A model generated the notes under the pieces. The model was not told the origin of the DNA. It searched no databases and saw nothing but the letters and a program-made list of their open reading frames with translations. The translations under genes and the position numbers were made by a program. Below, piece after piece: positions 7,382 through 15,770 of a stretch of 20,670 nucleotides of DNA. The number at the start of each line of letters is the position of its first letter. The first letter of the stretch is position 1. Source of the stretch: Palsa-851 sp035534435 (GTDB lineage: Bacteria > Chloroflexota > Dormibacteria > Aeolococcales > Aeolococcaceae); assembly GCA_035534435.1 (NCBI GenBank), contig DATLRX010000070.1, positions 1-20,670 of the forward strand, given 5' to 3'.

Positions 7382-8667
7382 TGGCAGCAGGCGCCGGCAG
7401 GCTGACCGGGCTGACGGGGCGCTGGCGGGGCCGTTCGCGCGTCGCCGGGGCGTTCGCGAGCGCCGATCGCGCCGCGGCGGCTGCCGGGGTGGACGGCTGG
7501 TTGATGATCATCGTCGTCGGCCTCGTGGGCTTCGGGCTCGTGATGGTGTACAGCGCGTCGGAGGCGCTCGGCTACCTCTGGTACAGGGACCCGAACTACT
7601 TCTTCGCCCATCAGCTCATCGGCGCCACGCTCGGCGGCGTCGGGCTCGTGGTCGCGGCCCGGTTCGACTACCACCGGCTGTCGCGCCTGGCTCGGCCGGT
7701 GATGCTGCTCGTCCTCGTGATGCTCATCGTCGTGCTCATCCCGCATGTCGGCTCGCAGCACTTCGGCGCCCAGCGCTGGTTCCAGATCGGTCCGCTCTCC
7801 GTCCAGCCTTCGGCGATCGCTGTCGGTGTCGCCGTCGTCTTCTTCGCTCGCTGGCTCACCGACCGCGAAGGATCGGTGCGGAGCCTTCGCGGTGTGCGCG
7901 ACTACCTGATCGTCCTCGCCGCCCTGCTCGCGCTCGTCCTCGCCGAGCGGGACCTCGGCAGCTCGATCGTCATCGCGACGACGGCACTCATCCTCCTCGC
8001 GCTCGCCGGGGCACGGAAGCGCCACCTGGTGCTCATCGTCGGCCTGTTCGGCGCCAGCGGAGTGGCGCTCGTCGGGCTCGTCTCGTACCGGGCTGACCGT
8101 CTCGCGCACTTTCTCAACCCGTGCGCCGACGCGCTCGGCTCCGGCTTCCAGAACTGCCAGGCGCTCTATGCGTTCGGCTCCGGCGGCATCTTCGGCGTCG
8201 GCCTCGGCAACTCGGTACAGAAGTACGAATGGCTGCCCGAGGCGCACACGGACTTCATCTTCGCGATCATCGGCGAGGAGCTCGGCCTGATCGGAACTGT
8301 CGCGGTGCTCGGCGCGTTCCTGTTCCTGGCGTGGCGCGGAGTGCGTGCCTCGCTTCGCGCGCCCGATCGGTTCGGCGCTCTGCTGGCGGGAGGCATCACG
8401 TCGTGGATATGCATGCAGGCGTTCATCAACGTCATGGCGGTGACGGGGGTCATCCCCACGACGGGCATCCCCCTGCCGTTCATCAGCTACGGTGGCACCT
8501 CGCTGGCGACCACCCTCGTGGGCATGGGCATCCTGCTCAACATCTCCGCCCAGGGTCGACGGCAAGGGACGACGAATCGTGCGTACGTTGATAGCTGGGG
8601 GGGGAACCGGGGGTCACCTGACCCCGGCGCTCGCCGTCGCGCTGGCGCTTCGAGACACCCGGCCTGA
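7381..8667 (+). CDS. ftsW: Peptidoglycan glycosyltransferase FtsW (SEDS family)
   Basis: This 428-residue polytopic protein polymerises glycan strands from lipid II at the septum, in partnership with FtsI. Visible SEDS features are LVMVYSASE in the first membrane segment, AQRWFQIGPLSVQPSA, AERDLGSSIV, the extracytoplasmic loop region around LPEAHTDFIFAIIGEELG, and the terminal signature PLPFISYGGTSL. About ten membrane segments are apparent. The cytoplasmic tail after MGILLNIS continues about 38 residues, and its last 89 bases are read in a second frame by murG. The start shares a base with the murD stop. The tail is Arg/Gly-rich and looks unconstrained. Confidence 0.95.
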   Translation: MAAGAGRLTGLTGRWRGRSRVAGAFASADRAAAAAGVDGWLMIIVVGLVGFGLVMVYSASEALGYLWYRDPNYFFAHQLIGATLGGVGLVVAARFDYHRLSRLARPVMLLVLVMLIVVLIPHVGSQHFGAQRWFQIGPLSVQPSAIAVGVAVVFFARWLTDREGSVRSLRGVRDYLIVLAALLALVLAERDLGSSIVIATTALILLALAGARKRHLVLIVGLFGASGVALVGLVSYRADRLAHFLNPCADALGSGFQNCQALYAFGSGGIFGVGLGNSVQKYEWLPEAHTDFIFAIIGEELGLIGTVAVLGAFLFLAWRGVRASLRAPDRFGALLAGGITSWICMQAFINVMAVTGVIPTTGIPLPFISYGGTSLATTLVGMGILLNISAQGRRQGTTNRAYVDSWGGNRGSPDPGARRRAGASRHPA

Positions 8668-9685
8668 CGACGAGGTGGCCGTGGTCGGCCGCCGCGACGG
8701 CGTGGCCGAGCGTCTCGTCGTGGCAGCCGGCCTGCGTCTCGAGACCCTCGATGTGAGCGGTGTCGATATCGGCAGCCCTGCCGGGATCGCCCGCGCGACC
8801 TCGCAGCTCACGCGCGCGACGATCGCCGCCCGGCGGTTGGTCCGCGGGTTCCGCCCCGACGTGGTCGTCGGTCTCGGGGGCTACGTGTCGGTCCCGGTGG
8901 TCGCGGCTGCGCTCACACAGCGCATCCCCGTCGTGCTGCTCGAGCAGAACGCGTTCCCGGGACGCGCGACCAAGCTGCTCGCCCGCCGGGCGCGGGTCGT
9001 CGCCGCATCCTTCGCCGAGACCGCACGTCACCTGCCCAGCGCGCGCGTCGTGCACACCGGCAACCCGATCCGCGCGGAGGTCCGCGCGATCGAGCCGCGG
9101 CCGCTCGGCGACCGTTTGCGCTCGATCCTCGTGACCGGCGGCTCGCAGGGGGCGCGCCGCGTCAACCGCGCCATCACCGGGTGCGTCGCGGGCCTGCTCC
9201 GCACGGACCCCGAGCTGCGCATCGTCCACCAGTGCGGCATCCTCGACTACGACGTCGTCGCGAAAGCCGCGGCCGCCCTCCCCAGGGCGTTGGCACCGCG
9301 ATACACGGTCGCCGCGTTCTTCGACGACATGGCGGTGCGCATGGCTGAGAGCGACCTCGTGGTCATGCGCGCCGGTGGCTCGTCCATCGCCGAGTGCTCG
9401 GTGCTCGGCCGCCCGATGATCGTCGTCCCGTACCCGTATGCCGGCGGCCATCAGCGCCACAACGCCACCCCATACGTGGACGCCGGCGCCGCGATGCTCA
9501 TCGAGGACGCGGAGTGCACGGCGGAACGGCTCGCCGCCGTGATCACGGCGCTCGTCGCCGACCCTCGACGCTGGCGGCGCATGGCCGCCGCGAGCACGGC
9601 GCTCGGCCTTCCCGACGCGACCGACTCCGTGGTCCGTCTCATCGTCGAGGCGGCCGGCAGCGGGAAGGACAGCAGGGCCGCATGA
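8579..9685 (+). CDS. murG: Lipid II synthase MurG (UDP-GlcNAc transferase)
   Basis: This 368-residue GT28 glycosyltransferase adds GlcNAc to lipid I on the inner face of the membrane, giving lipid II. The N-terminal glycine-rich loop GGGTGGHLTPALAVA follows directly after the start. The second loop GLGGYVSVPVV, then LLEQNAFPGRATK, TGGSQGARRVN and the donor-binding RAGGSSIAECSVLGRPMI with PYAGGHQRHNA are all present. GTG at 8579 is chosen because it places the first loop at the family position and AAGGGA (8564-8569) lies nine bases upstream; earlier in-frame codons would run deep into ftsW. It overlaps ftsW by 89 bases and the next gene by four (ATGA). Confidence 0.95.
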   Translation: MRTLIAGGGTGGHLTPALAVALALRDTRPDDEVAVVGRRDGVAERLVVAAGLRLETLDVSGVDIGSPAGIARATSQLTRATIAARRLVRGFRPDVVVGLGGYVSVPVVAAALTQRIPVVLLEQNAFPGRATKLLARRARVVAASFAETARHLPSARVVHTGNPIRAEVRAIEPRPLGDRLRSILVTGGSQGARRVNRAITGCVAGLLRTDPELRIVHQCGILDYDVVAKAAAALPRALAPRYTVAAFFDDMAVRMAESDLVVMRAGGSSIAECSVLGRPMIVVPYPYAGGHQRHNATPYVDAGAAMLIEDAECTAERLAAVITALVADPRRWRRMAAASTALGLPDATDSVVRLIVEAAGSGKDSRAA

Positions 9686-11088
9686 CCCGTCACGTCCACG
9701 TGCTCGGGATCTGCGGCTACGCGACCTTCGGGGCGGCGAGGCTCGCGCAGCAGCGCGGCGACCGGGTCACCGGCTCCGACGATCATGCGTACCCGCCGAT
9801 GAGCGACGCCGTCACTGCCGCGGGGATCGAGTGGGAGGATCACAGCGATCCCGCGAACCTCGAGCGGTGGGGAGTGCCGGATCTCGTCGTGGTCGGCAAT
9901 CAGACGCGTCCGGCGAACCTGGAGCTTGCGGCCGTGCGTGAGCGTGGTATCGCATGCGTCAGCGAGATCGAGTTCTACGTCACGCTCGCGGCCGACCGCA
10001 TGCGGCTCACGGTCTGCGGGACGCACGGCAAGACCACCACCTCGGCGCTGCTCGCGCACATCCTCGAGCGCGCCGGACGGGATCCCGGTTTCCGTCTCGG
10101 GTCGACATCGCTCGACCTCGGGGGCACCTCCCGCCTCGGTACCGGGCCGTTCGTCTTCGAAGGTGACGAGTACACGTCCGCGCCGTGGGACCCGCTGCCG
10201 AAATTCCTGCACACCCGGCCGGACGCCGCCTGCGTCACGCGCCTCGAGCTCGATCATCCGGACGTCTACGCAACGCTCGACGCGTATCGCGCGCCGTTCG
10301 TCGAGCTGGTGGCGACGATGCCCCCGGCGGGCGTGCTCGCGCTCTGCGCGGACGATGCCGAGTGCCTGGCGCTCGCCGGCGCCGCGCAGCCCGTTGTTGT
10401 CACCTATGGCATCAATCCCGCGAGCGACTGGCGCATTGCGGATGCGCAGGACGCCGGTGGCGCGCAGGCGTTCACGGTGGAGCGCGGCGAGTCGCCGCCC
10501 CTTCGGGTCCGCCTCACGTTTCCCGGGATCCACAACGCTCAGAACGCGTGCGCGGCGTTGATCCTCGCCGAGTACGCGGGCGTGGTGCCCGCGGACGCCG
10601 TGGCCGCGTGCGCGGACTTCCGGGGCCCGGCGCGCCGGTTCGAAATCCTCGGCGAGCGTGACGGGGTGGCCGTCGTCGACGACTACGCGCATCACCCGAC
10701 GGAGGTTGCGGCCGCGATCGACGCGGCGCGTCAGCGATACCCGGGCCGCCGCCTGATCGCCATCCACACGCCGCACACGTACTCGCGGGTGAGCCGCCTC
10801 CTCGAGGACTACCGCCGGAGCTTCACGGGAGCGGACGTCGTGATCATCGGTCCGATCGAGGAGGCGCGCGAGCGGGGCATGCCCAGGATCGTCACGAGCG
10901 CGGACGTCGCCGAGCGCGCGGGGCCCACTCGCGAGGTCCACGTCGTGGACTCGAGCGACGACGCGATCGACCTCGTGACGGGCATCACCCGACCCGGCGA
11001 CGTCCTCCTCGTGCTGTCCCTCGGCGGCTTCGACAAGCTGGCGCCACGCCTCCTCGGCGCCCTGGAGGTTCAGGGTGCCCGACGGTGA
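9682..11088 (+). CDS. Mur ligase with Mpl-like features in the murC position
   Basis: This 468-residue ATP-dependent Mur ligase has GTHGKTTT (residues 113-120), a motif shared by MurC and Mpl. Most other landmarks look like Mpl, which ligates recycled L-Ala-gamma-D-Glu-meso-DAP tripeptide to UDP-MurNAc. These are HVLGICG rather than the MurC HFIGIGGxGMS, then VTGSD with YPPMS, LVVVGN, FEGDEYTSAPWD with PKFLHTRP, LELDHPDVY, and the ending VLSLGGFDKL. The segment HTPHTYSR instead resembles MurC. The context (between murG and murB) predicts the L-alanine-adding MurC role. No other MurC is in the window. I cannot tell from sequence whether it adds L-Ala, tripeptide or both, so no symbol is assigned. 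It overlaps murG by four and murB by 14 bases. Confidence 0.85.
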   Translation: MTRHVHVLGICGYATFGAARLAQQRGDRVTGSDDHAYPPMSDAVTAAGIEWEDHSDPANLERWGVPDLVVVGNQTRPANLELAAVRERGIACVSEIEFYVTLAADRMRLTVCGTHGKTTTSALLAHILERAGRDPGFRLGSTSLDLGGTSRLGTGPFVFEGDEYTSAPWDPLPKFLHTRPDAACVTRLELDHPDVYATLDAYRAPFVELVATMPPAGVLALCADDAECLALAGAAQPVVVTYGINPASDWRIADAQDAGGAQAFTVERGESPPLRVRLTFPGIHNAQNACAALILAEYAGVVPADAVAACADFRGPARRFEILGERDGVAVVDDYAHHPTEVAAAIDAARQRYPGRRLIAIHTPHTYSRVSRLLEDYRRSFTGADVVIIGPIEEARERGMPRIVTSADVAERAGPTREVHVVDSSDDAIDLVTGITRPGDVLLVLSLGGFDKLAPRLLGALEVQGARR

Positions 11089-11992
11089 GTGGCTCGATGC
11101 GTCTCCCGGCGTACGACGCGAGGAGCCGCTGGCGCGGCACAGCCAGTTCGGCGTCGGTGGCCCGGCGCAATGGTTCATCACCACACGTGACGCCGCAGCG
11201 CTCGGCACGCTGCTGCGGCGATGCCACGACACGGGGATCCCGGTGACGATGCTCGGCGCGGGCAGCAATACGCTGATCAGCGATGCCGGCATCCGTGGGC
11301 TCGTGGTCCGCCACGACGTCCGGACACTTCGCATCGTCGACGATCACAGCGTCGACCTCGGCGGCGGCGCGATGATGCCGCGTGTGGCGCTCGACTGCGC
11401 AGTGCGCGGCATCGCGGGACTCGAGTTCGGCATCGGCGTGCCCGGGACGTGCGGCGCGAGCGTGTACGGCAACGCCGGCGCCTTCGGGACCGAGATGGCC
11501 GACGTGCTCATCGAGTGCACCACGCTCACGCCTGAGGGTGAGCCGTTGACGCTGCAGGTCGCGGACTGCGGGTTCGGGTATCGCGACTCCCGCTTCAAGC
11601 ACGACCTGCGGGATCACGTCGTGGTCACCGCTCGTCTGCGCGTTCATCCGGATGCGCCGGCGGACGTTCGCGCGCGAACCGATGCGATCCAGGCCGAGCG
11701 CAAGGCATCACAGCCGTACGGGATCCGGAGTCTGGGCAGTGTCTTCAAGAATCCCCCGGGCGACAGGGCGGGCCGGCTCGTCGAGGCCGCGGGACTGAAG
11801 GGACACCGCGTCGGCGGGGCGCAGATCTCGCCGAAACACGCCAACTTCATCGTCAACGCGGATCACGCCACCGCGGCCGACGTCCTCGCGCTCGTCGAGT
11901 TCGCTCACGACGCCGTCCGGAGCGTATCCGGCGTCGACCTGGAGCGCGAGATCATCCTCCTCGGCACGATGCCGGGAGCCGCGGATGCCTGA
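11075..11992 (+). CDS. murB: UDP-N-acetylenolpyruvoylglucosamine reductase MurB
   Basis: This 305-residue FAD-dependent cytoplasmic enzyme reduces UDP-GlcNAc-enolpyruvate to UDP-MurNAc with NADPH. The FAD-binding motif GAGSNTLISDAGIRG, the GVPGTCGASVYGNAGAFG loop, FGYRDSRFK, and GSVFKNPPGDRAGRLVEAAG with the catalytic serine are visible, and the terminal LEREI supplies the conserved glutamate. The pattern is that of the shorter, type II-like MurB. GTG at 11075 is supported by GGAGG at 11064-11068, six bases upstream. It overlaps the preceding ligase by 14 bases and ddl by eight, consistent with coupled translation. Confidence 0.95.
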   Translation: MPDGEWLDASPGVRREEPLARHSQFGVGGPAQWFITTRDAAALGTLLRRCHDTGIPVTMLGAGSNTLISDAGIRGLVVRHDVRTLRIVDDHSVDLGGGAMMPRVALDCAVRGIAGLEFGIGVPGTCGASVYGNAGAFGTEMADVLIECTTLTPEGEPLTLQVADCGFGYRDSRFKHDLRDHVVVTARLRVHPDAPADVRARTDAIQAERKASQPYGIRSLGSVFKNPPGDRAGRLVEAAGLKGHRVGGAQISPKHANFIVNADHATAADVLALVEFAHDAVRSVSGVDLEREIILLGTMPGAADA

Positions 11993-13178
11993 GCCAATCA
12001 GGGTCGGCGTCTTCTTCGGCAGCCGCTCCGTCGAGCACGAGGTATCGGTGATCACCGCGCAGCAGACCATGGCGGCGATGCCGTCGGATCGCATGATCCC
12101 CGTACCGGTCTACATCGCGAAATCGGGCGCCTGGTACACCGGTGAGCAGTTGCTGCAGCTCGAACGCTACAAGGACATCGATCGCCTGATCGCCGCCTCG
12201 ACGCGCGTCACGATGCGCCCGGAGCCCGGTGCCGGCGGCGAGCTCGTGGAGGTCGACGGCCGGCGGGGCCTCCTCGGCGGGTCGTCGCGGACGGCCGCGC
12301 GATTCGACGTCGCGATGCCGCTCGTGCACGGGTCGAACGGTGAGGACGGAACGCTGCAGGGACTCTTCGAGCTCGCGAACGTGCCGTACTGCGGCTGCGA
12401 CGTCGCCTCCGCCGCGGTGAGCATGGACAAGCGTCTTGCGCGGACGACGCTGCGTGGCGCGGGCTTGCCGGTGCTCGACGACGTCGCAGTGGCGCGTGCG
12501 CGCTGGCTCGAGAACGCCGGGGCCGTGTGCGCGGAGCTGGAGCGTTCACCGGGATACCCCATGTACGTCAAGCCGCTGCGCCTCGGATCGAGCATCGGCG
12601 TCTCGCGCGCCGAGACTCGCGAGCAGCTCGATACGGCGCTCGACCTCGCGTTCCGGTATGACACGTCGATCCTCGCCGAGGCTGCGCAGGACGGCAGCGT
12701 CGAGATCAACTGCTCGGTGCTCGGCCGTGGGGACGATGTCGAGGTGTCGGTGTGCGAGCAACCGAAGAGCAGCGGCACGCTCAGCTACGCTGACAAATAC
12801 CTCAGCGGGGGCAAGGGGAAAGGGGGCGCCAAGGCGCCCGCGACGGGCATGAAGAGCGCGCAGCGCGTGATCCCCGCACCGATTCCCGAGGCGCTGACCC
12901 GGCGCATCCAGGACGCGGCGATGGCTGCTTTTCGTGCCATCGGAGCGGCCGGCGTCGCCCGCGTCGACTTCCTCGTGTCACGCGAACGTGACTCCTTTCT
13001 CATCAATGAGTTGAACACCCTTCCCGGCTCGCTCTCGTTCTACCTGTGGGAGGCGTCCGGCATGACCTTCGCAACGCTGCTCGACCGGCTCGTGGCGATG
13101 GCGACGGCGCGATATCGCGAGCGCCAGGCAACCACGTCATCGATCGACACGTGGCTGCTCACCGGGAGGCCGGGCTGA
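11985..13178 (+). CDS. ddl: D-alanine--D-alanine ligase
   Basis: This 397-residue ATP-grasp enzyme makes the D-Ala-D-Ala dipeptide used by MurF. Motifs visible are VFFGSRSVEHEVSVITA at the N-terminus, VHGSNGEDGTLQG, YCGCDVASAAVSMDK, YVKPLRLGSSIGV, SVEINCSVLG, and VDFLVSRERDSFLINELNTLPG near the metal site. The omega-loop segment LSYADKYLSGG keeps the tyrosine position associated with D-Ala rather than D-lactate specificity, which is inference from known Ddl enzymes. It is longer than the 300-370 usual residues, partly through a Gly/Lys-rich insert (GGKGKGGAKAPA) in that loop. The start overlaps the murB stop; 29 bases separate it from the hydrolase gene. Confidence 0.93.
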   Translation: MPEPIRVGVFFGSRSVEHEVSVITAQQTMAAMPSDRMIPVPVYIAKSGAWYTGEQLLQLERYKDIDRLIAASTRVTMRPEPGAGGELVEVDGRRGLLGGSSRTAARFDVAMPLVHGSNGEDGTLQGLFELANVPYCGCDVASAAVSMDKRLARTTLRGAGLPVLDDVAVARARWLENAGAVCAELERSPGYPMYVKPLRLGSSIGVSRAETREQLDTALDLAFRYDTSILAEAAQDGSVEINCSVLGRGDDVEVSVCEQPKSSGTLSYADKYLSGGKGKGGAKAPATGMKSAQRVIPAPIPEALTRRIQDAAMAAFRAIGAAGVARVDFLVSRERDSFLINELNTLPGSLSFYLWEASGMTFATLLDRLVAMATARYRERQATTSSIDTWLLTGRPG

Positions 13179-13207
13179 ACGCCGGCCCGAGTGGGGACCG
13201 GGCCGGC

Positions 13208-13993
13208 ATGGCGGAGGTCACGAGCGAGCACCCGCGGGCGGCGGTGGATGTCCGCGGCACCGGGAGCCCGCTGCTCCTGCTCCACGGCTGGGGGGTGTCG
13301 TCCGAGCTGTTCGCACCGATCCGCGACGGCCTGCAGCCGGGGCACACCCTCGTCGTCCCCGATCTGCCCGGGTTCGGCTCAACGCCCGAGCCGGACGTGG
13401 CGTGGTCGGTGCACGAATACGCGGCCTGGTGCATCAAGCTGCTCGACCGTCTCGGCATCGAGTGCTGCGACCTGGTGGGGCACTCCAACGGCGGGCGCAT
13501 CGGGGTCGTCATGGCGGCCGAGCATCCCGGGCGGATCCGCCGGATGGTGCTGACAGGAAGCGCGGGGATCCGTCCGCGACGCACGCTCGCCGCGTCAGCG
13601 CGGGTGCGCACGTACAAGGCGCTTCGTGCCATCGAGAGGTCGCCGGCGATGCCGCCCGCTGTGCGTCGCAGCGCCGGACGCCGCGCTGACCAACGAGGTT
13701 CGGCGGACTATCGCGCGGCATCGGGAACGATGCGCGGCACACTCGTGCGCATCGTCAACGAGGATCTCCGTGACCTGCTGCCGCGGCTGAACATCCCGGT
13801 GCTGCTCATCTGGGGCGAGCTGGACACGGAGACTCCCGTCGACGACGGTCGCCTCATGGAGCGGCTCATCCCCGACGCGGGCCTCGTCGTCTTCGAAGGC
13901 GCGGGGCACTACGCATACCTCGAGCAGCCGGCTCGGTTCTGCCGGATCGTCGAGGTGTTCCTCCGCGACGACCCCGGCGGTGCCACGTCGTGA
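13208..13993 (+). CDS. Alpha/beta hydrolase in the cell wall operon
   Basis: This 261-residue protein has an alpha/beta-hydrolase fold: HGWGVSSELF oxyanion region (about 26-35), PDLPGFGST, nucleophile elbow GHSNGG with Ser93, an acid in WGELDTETPV (Asp206), and GAGHYAYLEQP with His234. No signal peptide is evident, so it is probably cytoplasmic. The cap region (about residues 128-172) is Arg-rich and shows no recognisable specificity motif. The ATG at 13208 is chosen because it precedes the first conserved strand and has a GGGGA stretch about ten bases upstream; that site is weak. The stop overlaps the murF start by four bases, so its expression is tied to MurF. The substrate is unknown; a cell wall or lipid carrier ester is only a possibility. 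Confidence 0.85.
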   Translation: MAEVTSEHPRAAVDVRGTGSPLLLLHGWGVSSELFAPIRDGLQPGHTLVVPDLPGFGSTPEPDVAWSVHEYAAWCIKLLDRLGIECCDLVGHSNGGRIGVVMAAEHPGRIRRMVLTGSAGIRPRRTLAASARVRTYKALRAIERSPAMPPAVRRSAGRRADQRGSADYRAASGTMRGTLVRIVNEDLRDLLPRLNIPVLLIWGELDTETPVDDGRLMERLIPDAGLVVFEGAGHYAYLEQPARFCRIVEVFLRDDPGGATS

Positions 13994-15684
13994 GCCCGCT
14001 CCTCGGCCCGCTCGTCGCGATCGCCGCCATCGTCTGGCTGCTGCTGGTCGCACGTATCGCGCTCGTCGCCGCGCGCATGTTCCAGATCGAGGAGTACGAG
14101 TCGATCCGCTTCCTGCGCTGGGGGCTGACACGCGAATGGCTCGCCCATCGCGCGGTGTGGCTGGGGCTCGCGGTGGGCGTGCTCGCCCTGACCGTCGCCG
14201 CGGTGCTCCCGGCGGCGCGGGCGCTCGCCATCGCGGTCGCATGGCTCGCATCCGGCGCGGCCGCACAGCTGACGTGGCGCTGGACGTCGCCGAAGCGGCC
14301 GCTGGTGATGACCGCGCGCATGCGCCGCCTCCTCGTCGCCGGAGGATTCCTCGCCGTCATCCTCGCGGCCGGGGTTGCGCTCGGGATCGTGACGCTCCAT
14401 CCGGTCATCTCGGTGGTGCTCGTGCTCATCGCGGCCGGCCTGGTCACGAGCCTGAGCGACATCGTGCTGGTTGCTGCCAATGTCGTCACCAAACCTGCGG
14501 AGGCGCGGATCCGCAAGCACTACCTCGGCCTCGCCGGAGCGAAGCTGCGCCAGGTCGATCCGCGAGTACTCGCGGTTGTCGGCAGCTTCGGGAAGACCAG
14601 CACCAAGCACATCCTCGCCCAGCTGTTGCAACCGAGCGTCAACACGCTGCCCACGCGCAAGAGCTTCAACACCCTGATGGGCGTGAGCCGCGCGATCAAC
14701 GAGGATCTCACGCCCGAGCATCGCGTGTTCGTCGTGGAGATGGACGCGTACGCGCGGGGGGAGATCGCGGCGATCAGCCGGCTCGTGCATCCGAGTGTCG
14801 CGATCGTCACCGCGATCGGCCCGCAGCACATGGAACGCTTCGGGACGCTGGAACACATCGCCGATGCGATGTACGAGGTGGTCGCGGCACTTCCGTCCGA
14901 CGGCACCGCGATCGTCTCGATGGGCGACGTCTCATGCGTGGCGCTCGCGCAGCGTGCAGCCGCCGAGCATCGCCGGGTCATCAGCTATGCGCTGGCCGGC
15001 GACGACGCTTCCGGCGGAGCGGACGTCGTCGCATCCGCTGTACGCATCGATGCGCATGGCGGAGCGTTTCACTGGCGGTGGGCTGACGAGCATCTCGAGC
15101 GCGATGTCACGATCCCGCTGCTCGGACGCCATCAGATCGCGAACGTCACCGCGGCGCTCGCGGCGGTGCACGTGCTCGGGTACGACCTCGATGCCGCGCT
15201 TGCCGCGGCGGCATCGTTGCCACAGGTTGAGCACCGTCTCGAGCTGATGGCGACTGCGGGACCGATGACCGTCATCGACGACTCGTACAACGCCAACCCG
15301 GTGGGGGTGCACAACGGGCTCGAGGTCTTGGCGGCGATGCAGGGCGGCACGAAGTTCCTCGTCACGCCGGGGCTGGTGGAGCTCGGCAGCGTCGAGGACG
15401 ACGAGAACCGGCGCTACGGCGAGCATGCCGCGCGTGTGTGCGGCCATGTCATCGTCATGTCGGCGAAGACGAGTGCCGCGCTGTGCGCCGGCTTGCGCGA
15501 CGGTGGCATGAGCGAGGACCGCATCCACGTCGTCGGCACGCTCGAAGCGGCGACGGCCGTGCTGCAGCAGCTGTCCAAGCCCGGAGACGTGGTCCTGTTC
15601 GCCAACGATCTTCCCGACACGTACCTCCCGGTGTCGCGCGGGTCACGCGCCAGAGCGGTCACTCCGGCGCCGCCTGGGGGATAA
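13990..15684 (+). CDS. murF: Membrane-anchored MurF-type ligase
   Basis: This 564-residue protein combines an N-terminal membrane domain with a Mur ligase. Residues 1-165 contain about five hydrophobic segments (near 5-28, 55-75, 78-96, 114-135, 137-156). The ligase domain starts near 190 with GSFGKTSTK (198-206), a variant of the usual GSNGKTTTK. Next come KSFNTLMGVSRAINEDL, IGPQHMERFG, GRHQIANVTAALA, HRLE and the MurF signature DDSYNANPVGV. MurF adds D-Ala-D-Ala to the UDP-MurNAc-tripeptide in the cytoplasm. Typical MurF has about 450 residues and no membrane part; from memory, some Campylobacterota MurF proteins also carry N-terminal hydrophobic segments. The ddl neighbour supports the MurF role. 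Its stop lies in GATAAT. Confidence 0.85.
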   Translation: MSPLLGPLVAIAAIVWLLLVARIALVAARMFQIEEYESIRFLRWGLTREWLAHRAVWLGLAVGVLALTVAAVLPAARALAIAVAWLASGAAAQLTWRWTSPKRPLVMTARMRRLLVAGGFLAVILAAGVALGIVTLHPVISVVLVLIAAGLVTSLSDIVLVAANVVTKPAEARIRKHYLGLAGAKLRQVDPRVLAVVGSFGKTSTKHILAQLLQPSVNTLPTRKSFNTLMGVSRAINEDLTPEHRVFVVEMDAYARGEIAAISRLVHPSVAIVTAIGPQHMERFGTLEHIADAMYEVVAALPSDGTAIVSMGDVSCVALAQRAAAEHRRVISYALAGDDASGGADVVASAVRIDAHGGAFHWRWADEHLERDVTIPLLGRHQIANVTAALAAVHVLGYDLDAALAAAASLPQVEHRLELMATAGPMTVIDDSYNANPVGVHNGLEVLAAMQGGTKFLVTPGLVELGSVEDDENRRYGEHAARVCGHVIVMSAKTSAALCAGLRDGGMSEDRIHVVGTLEAATAVLQQLSKPGDVVLFANDLPDTYLPVSRGSRARAVTPAPPGG

Positions 15685-15770
15685 TCGGCCCGGCCCCGTG
15701 CGGCCGCAACGTCTCACCTCACGTCTCAGCTTGCGTTGATGCATTTCCCCCACCGCACCGAGCCCGCCTC
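15685..15770 (+). other. Short intergenic gap before ftsQ
   Basis: The GATAAT at 15680-15685, overlapping the murF stop, resembles a -10 element, but no good -35 is seen 16-18 bases upstream. No Shine-Dalgarno precedes the ftsQ start. There is no hairpin with a T-run, so read-through from murF into ftsQ is likely. Confidence 0.3.

Noticed and set aside
9451..11334. 627-residue open frame on the minus strand
   Set aside because: It lies opposite the well-supported Mur ligase and murB, has no recognisable motifs, and is Arg/His/Asp-rich as expected for the antisense of GC-rich coding DNA.
12824..12839. Perfect inverted repeat GGGCGCC-AA-GGCGCCC within ddl
   Set aside because: It encodes the Gly/Lys/Ala-rich omega-loop insert in frame, and a separate regulatory role has no support.
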